Source: an uncultured Clostridia bacterium (GTDB lineage Bacteria; Bacillota; Clostridia; Oscillospirales; Acutalibacteraceae). From it: 7,844 bases of DNA. The translations under genes were made by a program, and so were the position numbers. Positions 6,600 through 7,844 of this stretch are shown one piece after another. Position 1 is the stretch's first letter; each line of letters begins with the position of its first letter. The DNA is taken from contig CALWKP010000182.1 in assembly GCA_944381295.1 (NCBI GenBank), positions 1 through 7,844 on the forward strand, given 5' to 3'. The notes under the pieces are model-generated. The model saw nothing but the letters and a program-made list of their open reading frames with translations, did no database searches and was not told the DNA's origin.

Positions 6600-6648
6600 A
6601 GATAAACTTGCCGTTTTATTGGTAGAATCTTGCTTTTTGGAGGACGCC

Positions 6649-7509
6649 GTGATCTATCAGAAGTATCAGGGGTTTCGGAGATTTACAGACCCGGACCCTT
6701 TTCTGGAAAAGAATTTGATCGTGTCAGATGGAATGGGGTTTCACGGAGACCCTGGGTTCCGGATCGACCGGTATTTTTTTCACAATAATGTGCTGATTCA
6801 CATTATCAGCGGAAAATTTCATGTGGAGCAATACGGCCGGCACATCGAAGTTTTTCCGGGGGAAACGGTACTGTTAAAGCTGACGGATCCGCATATTTAC
6901 TATTCGGATAAATCTGGATGCGAATTTGTGTGGTTCCATTTTCGGGGTGCGACTTGTATGCCGCTGCTGCAAACCCTGCAATCAGCCGGAATGTTGCCGT
7001 ATAAAGCCAATTGTCCCGAACAGGAAAAACGTATCTGTGAATGTTTTGACATGGCGGCGAAAAATACGGATGACTATGAAATCCCGTTATCCGGGATGCT
7101 TTACAGCATCCTTCTGGAAACGGTAGGCCCTGTCCTGACTTTGCTCAACAGCCGAGAAATGCCAGGGGAAGAGCGGTTTATGCGGCGGATAAAACGCTAT
7201 GTAGAAGGGAATCTTGACCGGAAAATCAGCCTGGAAGAACTGGCAGAACATATGGGAATGAGCAAGTTCTATTTTTCACGGAAGTTCCGGGAATATTTTG
7301 GAGTAAGCCCGGGGACATATATTGCAGAAAGTCGGGTGAATCTGGCGAAAAAGTACCTCGTTTCGACCAACGATACACTCGCACGTATCGCAGAGCTTTT
7401 GGGCTATGCGGATCAGAGCCATTTTTCCAAGCAATTCCGGCAGTATACGGGGATGAATCCGTCAGAATACCGTCATGTGGAAACCTTGCGGGCTGCGCCT
7501 TTCCGGTAG
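6649..7509 (+). CDS. AraC-family transcriptional regulator with N-terminal cupin-like sensor
   Basis: 286 aa, the usual size for a two-domain AraC regulator. Residues about 35-105 form the AraC-type beta-barrel sensor (VLIHIISGKFHVEQYG, FPGETVLLKLTDPHIYY, FVWFHFRG). The C-terminal 100 residues are the DNA-binding domain: first helix-turn-helix at about 192-214 (ISLEELAEHMGMSKFYFSRK) and the second at about 243-270, with the family signature GYADQSHFSKQFRQYTGMNPSEYR split across 252-275. Start: GTG at 6649 with GGAGG 5 bases upstream. The longer in-frame reading from 6562 overlaps the promoter and lacks a ribosome binding site, so it is rejected. It is divergent from the URO-D-family gene, the common layout for a local activator; its ligand is probably the substrate of that enzyme or of linked genes, but this is inference. 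No terminator is visible before the tRNA promoter. Confidence 0.93.
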   Translation: MIYQKYQGFRRFTDPDPFLEKNLIVSDGMGFHGDPGFRIDRYFFHNNVLIHIISGKFHVEQYGRHIEVFPGETVLLKLTDPHIYYSDKSGCEFVWFHFRGATCMPLLQTLQSAGMLPYKANCPEQEKRICECFDMAAKNTDDYEIPLSGMLYSILLETVGPVLTLLNSREMPGEERFMRRIKRYVEGNLDRKISLEELAEHMGMSKFYFSRKFREYFGVSPGTYIAESRVNLAKKYLVSTNDTLARIAELLGYADQSHFSKQFRQYTGMNPSEYRHVETLRAAPFR

Positions 7510-7542
7510 CGGAAATTTGCGGGGTTGCAGGAGCCTTCGATA

Positions 7543-7571
7543 TTGACAAACCCTTGGTTGTGGTGTAAAAT
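7543..7571 (+). promoter_or_regulatory. strong promoter of the tRNA-Arg gene
   Basis: Consensus TTGACA (7543-7548), a 17-bp spacer, and TAAAAT (7566-7571). Transcription would start near 7578, 18 bases before the mature tRNA end. Confidence 0.85.
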
Positions 7572-7595
7572 ATAAAGGCTTTGACATAGAAATTT

Positions 7596-7672
7596 GTCTC
7601 CGTAGCTCAGCAGGATAGAGCGTTCGCCTCCTAAGCGAAAGGCCGTGAGTTCGAATCTCGCCGGGGACGCCA
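7596..7672 (+). tRNA. tRNA-Arg, anticodon CCT (reads AGG), CCA encoded
   Basis: Cloverleaf seen by eye: acceptor GTCTCCG (7596-7602) with CGGGGAC (7662-7668); D-arm GCTC/GAGC; anticodon stem TTCGC/GCGAA with loop CTCCTAA (7628-7634) and anticodon CCT at 7630-7632; T-arm GTGAG-TTCGAAT-CTCGC; discriminator G at 7669 and genomic CCA at 7670-7672. It is a single-gene unit with its own promoter and terminator. Confidence 0.97.
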
Positions 7673-7680
7673 GATTAAAC

Positions 7681-7720
7681 GCCGAAAACCATTGATTTAT
7701 CAGGGTTTTCGGCTTTTCTT
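7681..7720 (+). terminator. intrinsic terminator of the tRNA-Arg gene
   Basis: GCCGAAAACC (7681-7690) pairs perfectly with GGTTTTCGGC (7704-7713) around a 13-base loop and is followed by TTTTCTT. It starts 8 bases after the tRNA CCA and probably also ends readthrough from the AraC gene. Confidence 0.9.
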
Positions 7721-7728
7721 GTGTATTG

Positions 7729-7750
7729 AAAACCCCCGGCTGTGCCGGGG
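7729..7750 (-). terminator. possible leftward terminator of a gene beyond the right edge
   Basis: CCCCGGC-TGT-GCCGGGG (7734-7750) is a perfect 7-bp GC hairpin. Read on the minus strand it is followed by GGTTTTC, a short T-run; on the plus strand no T-run follows. It may serve a convergent gene to the right, which is not visible here. Confidence 0.4.
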
Positions 7751-7789
7751 AGTTGAAAAAAGCTTTAGCGTTGCAAAGGAAAGAAAACC

Positions 7790-7844
7790 TCCTTTTGATA
7801 CAATAAAGATGCGGTCTGCCAACTGCACGAAAGTATCAAAAGGA
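7790..7844. repeat. 12-bp inverted repeat at the right edge
   Basis: TCCTTTTGATAC (7790-7801) and GTATCAAAAGGA (7833-7844) are exact inverted copies separated by 31 bases. The second copy ends on the last base of the window, so the repeat may be longer. Each copy contains an AAAAGGA ribosome-binding-site-like core on one strand (AAAAGGAGG on the minus strand for the left copy). It could be a recombination site, an element end, or two ribosome binding sites facing opposite ways. Confidence 0.6.

Noticed and set aside
7084..7104. Small hairpin-like repeats within the AraC gene
   Set aside because: Short complementary words inside coding sequence; explained by codons.
1..7844. CRISPR array, transposase or toxin-antitoxin genes
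   Set aside because: No regularly spaced repeats and no reading frame of these families were seen.

Overview
The window looks like the chromosome of a low- to mid-GC Firmicute, most likely a Clostridia/Oscillospiraceae-type gut anaerobe. This is inferred from the Pol I form with a degenerate proofreading domain, AGGAGG-type ribosome binding sites, a GTG start on two genes, and TTGACA/TATAAT promoters. The species cannot be named from the sequence alone.

Left part (1-3380, minus strand): a two-gene unit, polA (DNA polymerase I) followed 2 bases later by rlmA (23S rRNA guanine-N1 methyltransferase). rlmA runs off the left edge and lacks only its last residues. polA has a plausible promoter of its own just upstream.

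Middle (3399-4228): about 830 bases without a convincing protein gene. Two divergent promoters carry the same 12-base extended -10 (ATGGTATAATGT) and lie about 60 bases apart. The leftward one starts a strongly structured stretch of about 350 bases with many helices, including a 13-bp perfect hairpin and a 24-nt-arm rod. It is a candidate non-coding RNA or a very long leader. The rightward one starts a leader of about 285 nt, also hairpin-rich, that runs to a tRNA-dihydrouridine synthase gene (dus, 4229-5224). A bidirectional terminator (5231-5271) closes dus and the convergent next gene.

Right part (5284-7509): a divergent pair, a uroporphyrinogen-decarboxylase/corrinoid-methyltransferase-family protein (minus) and an AraC-family regulator with an N-terminal cupin-like sensor (plus). 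Their start codons are 129 bases apart and their -10 boxes overlap, so the regulator probably controls its neighbour. The substrate cannot be told. A tRNA-Arg(CCU) gene with its own promoter and terminator follows. The last 120 bases hold a terminator-like hairpin facing left and a 12-bp inverted repeat ending exactly at the window edge.

Three genes (rlmA, dus, tRNA-Arg) belong to RNA modification or translation, polA is housekeeping DNA repair/replication, and the URO-D/AraC pair is the accessory part. The most unusual content is the unassigned structured region at 3500-3850.
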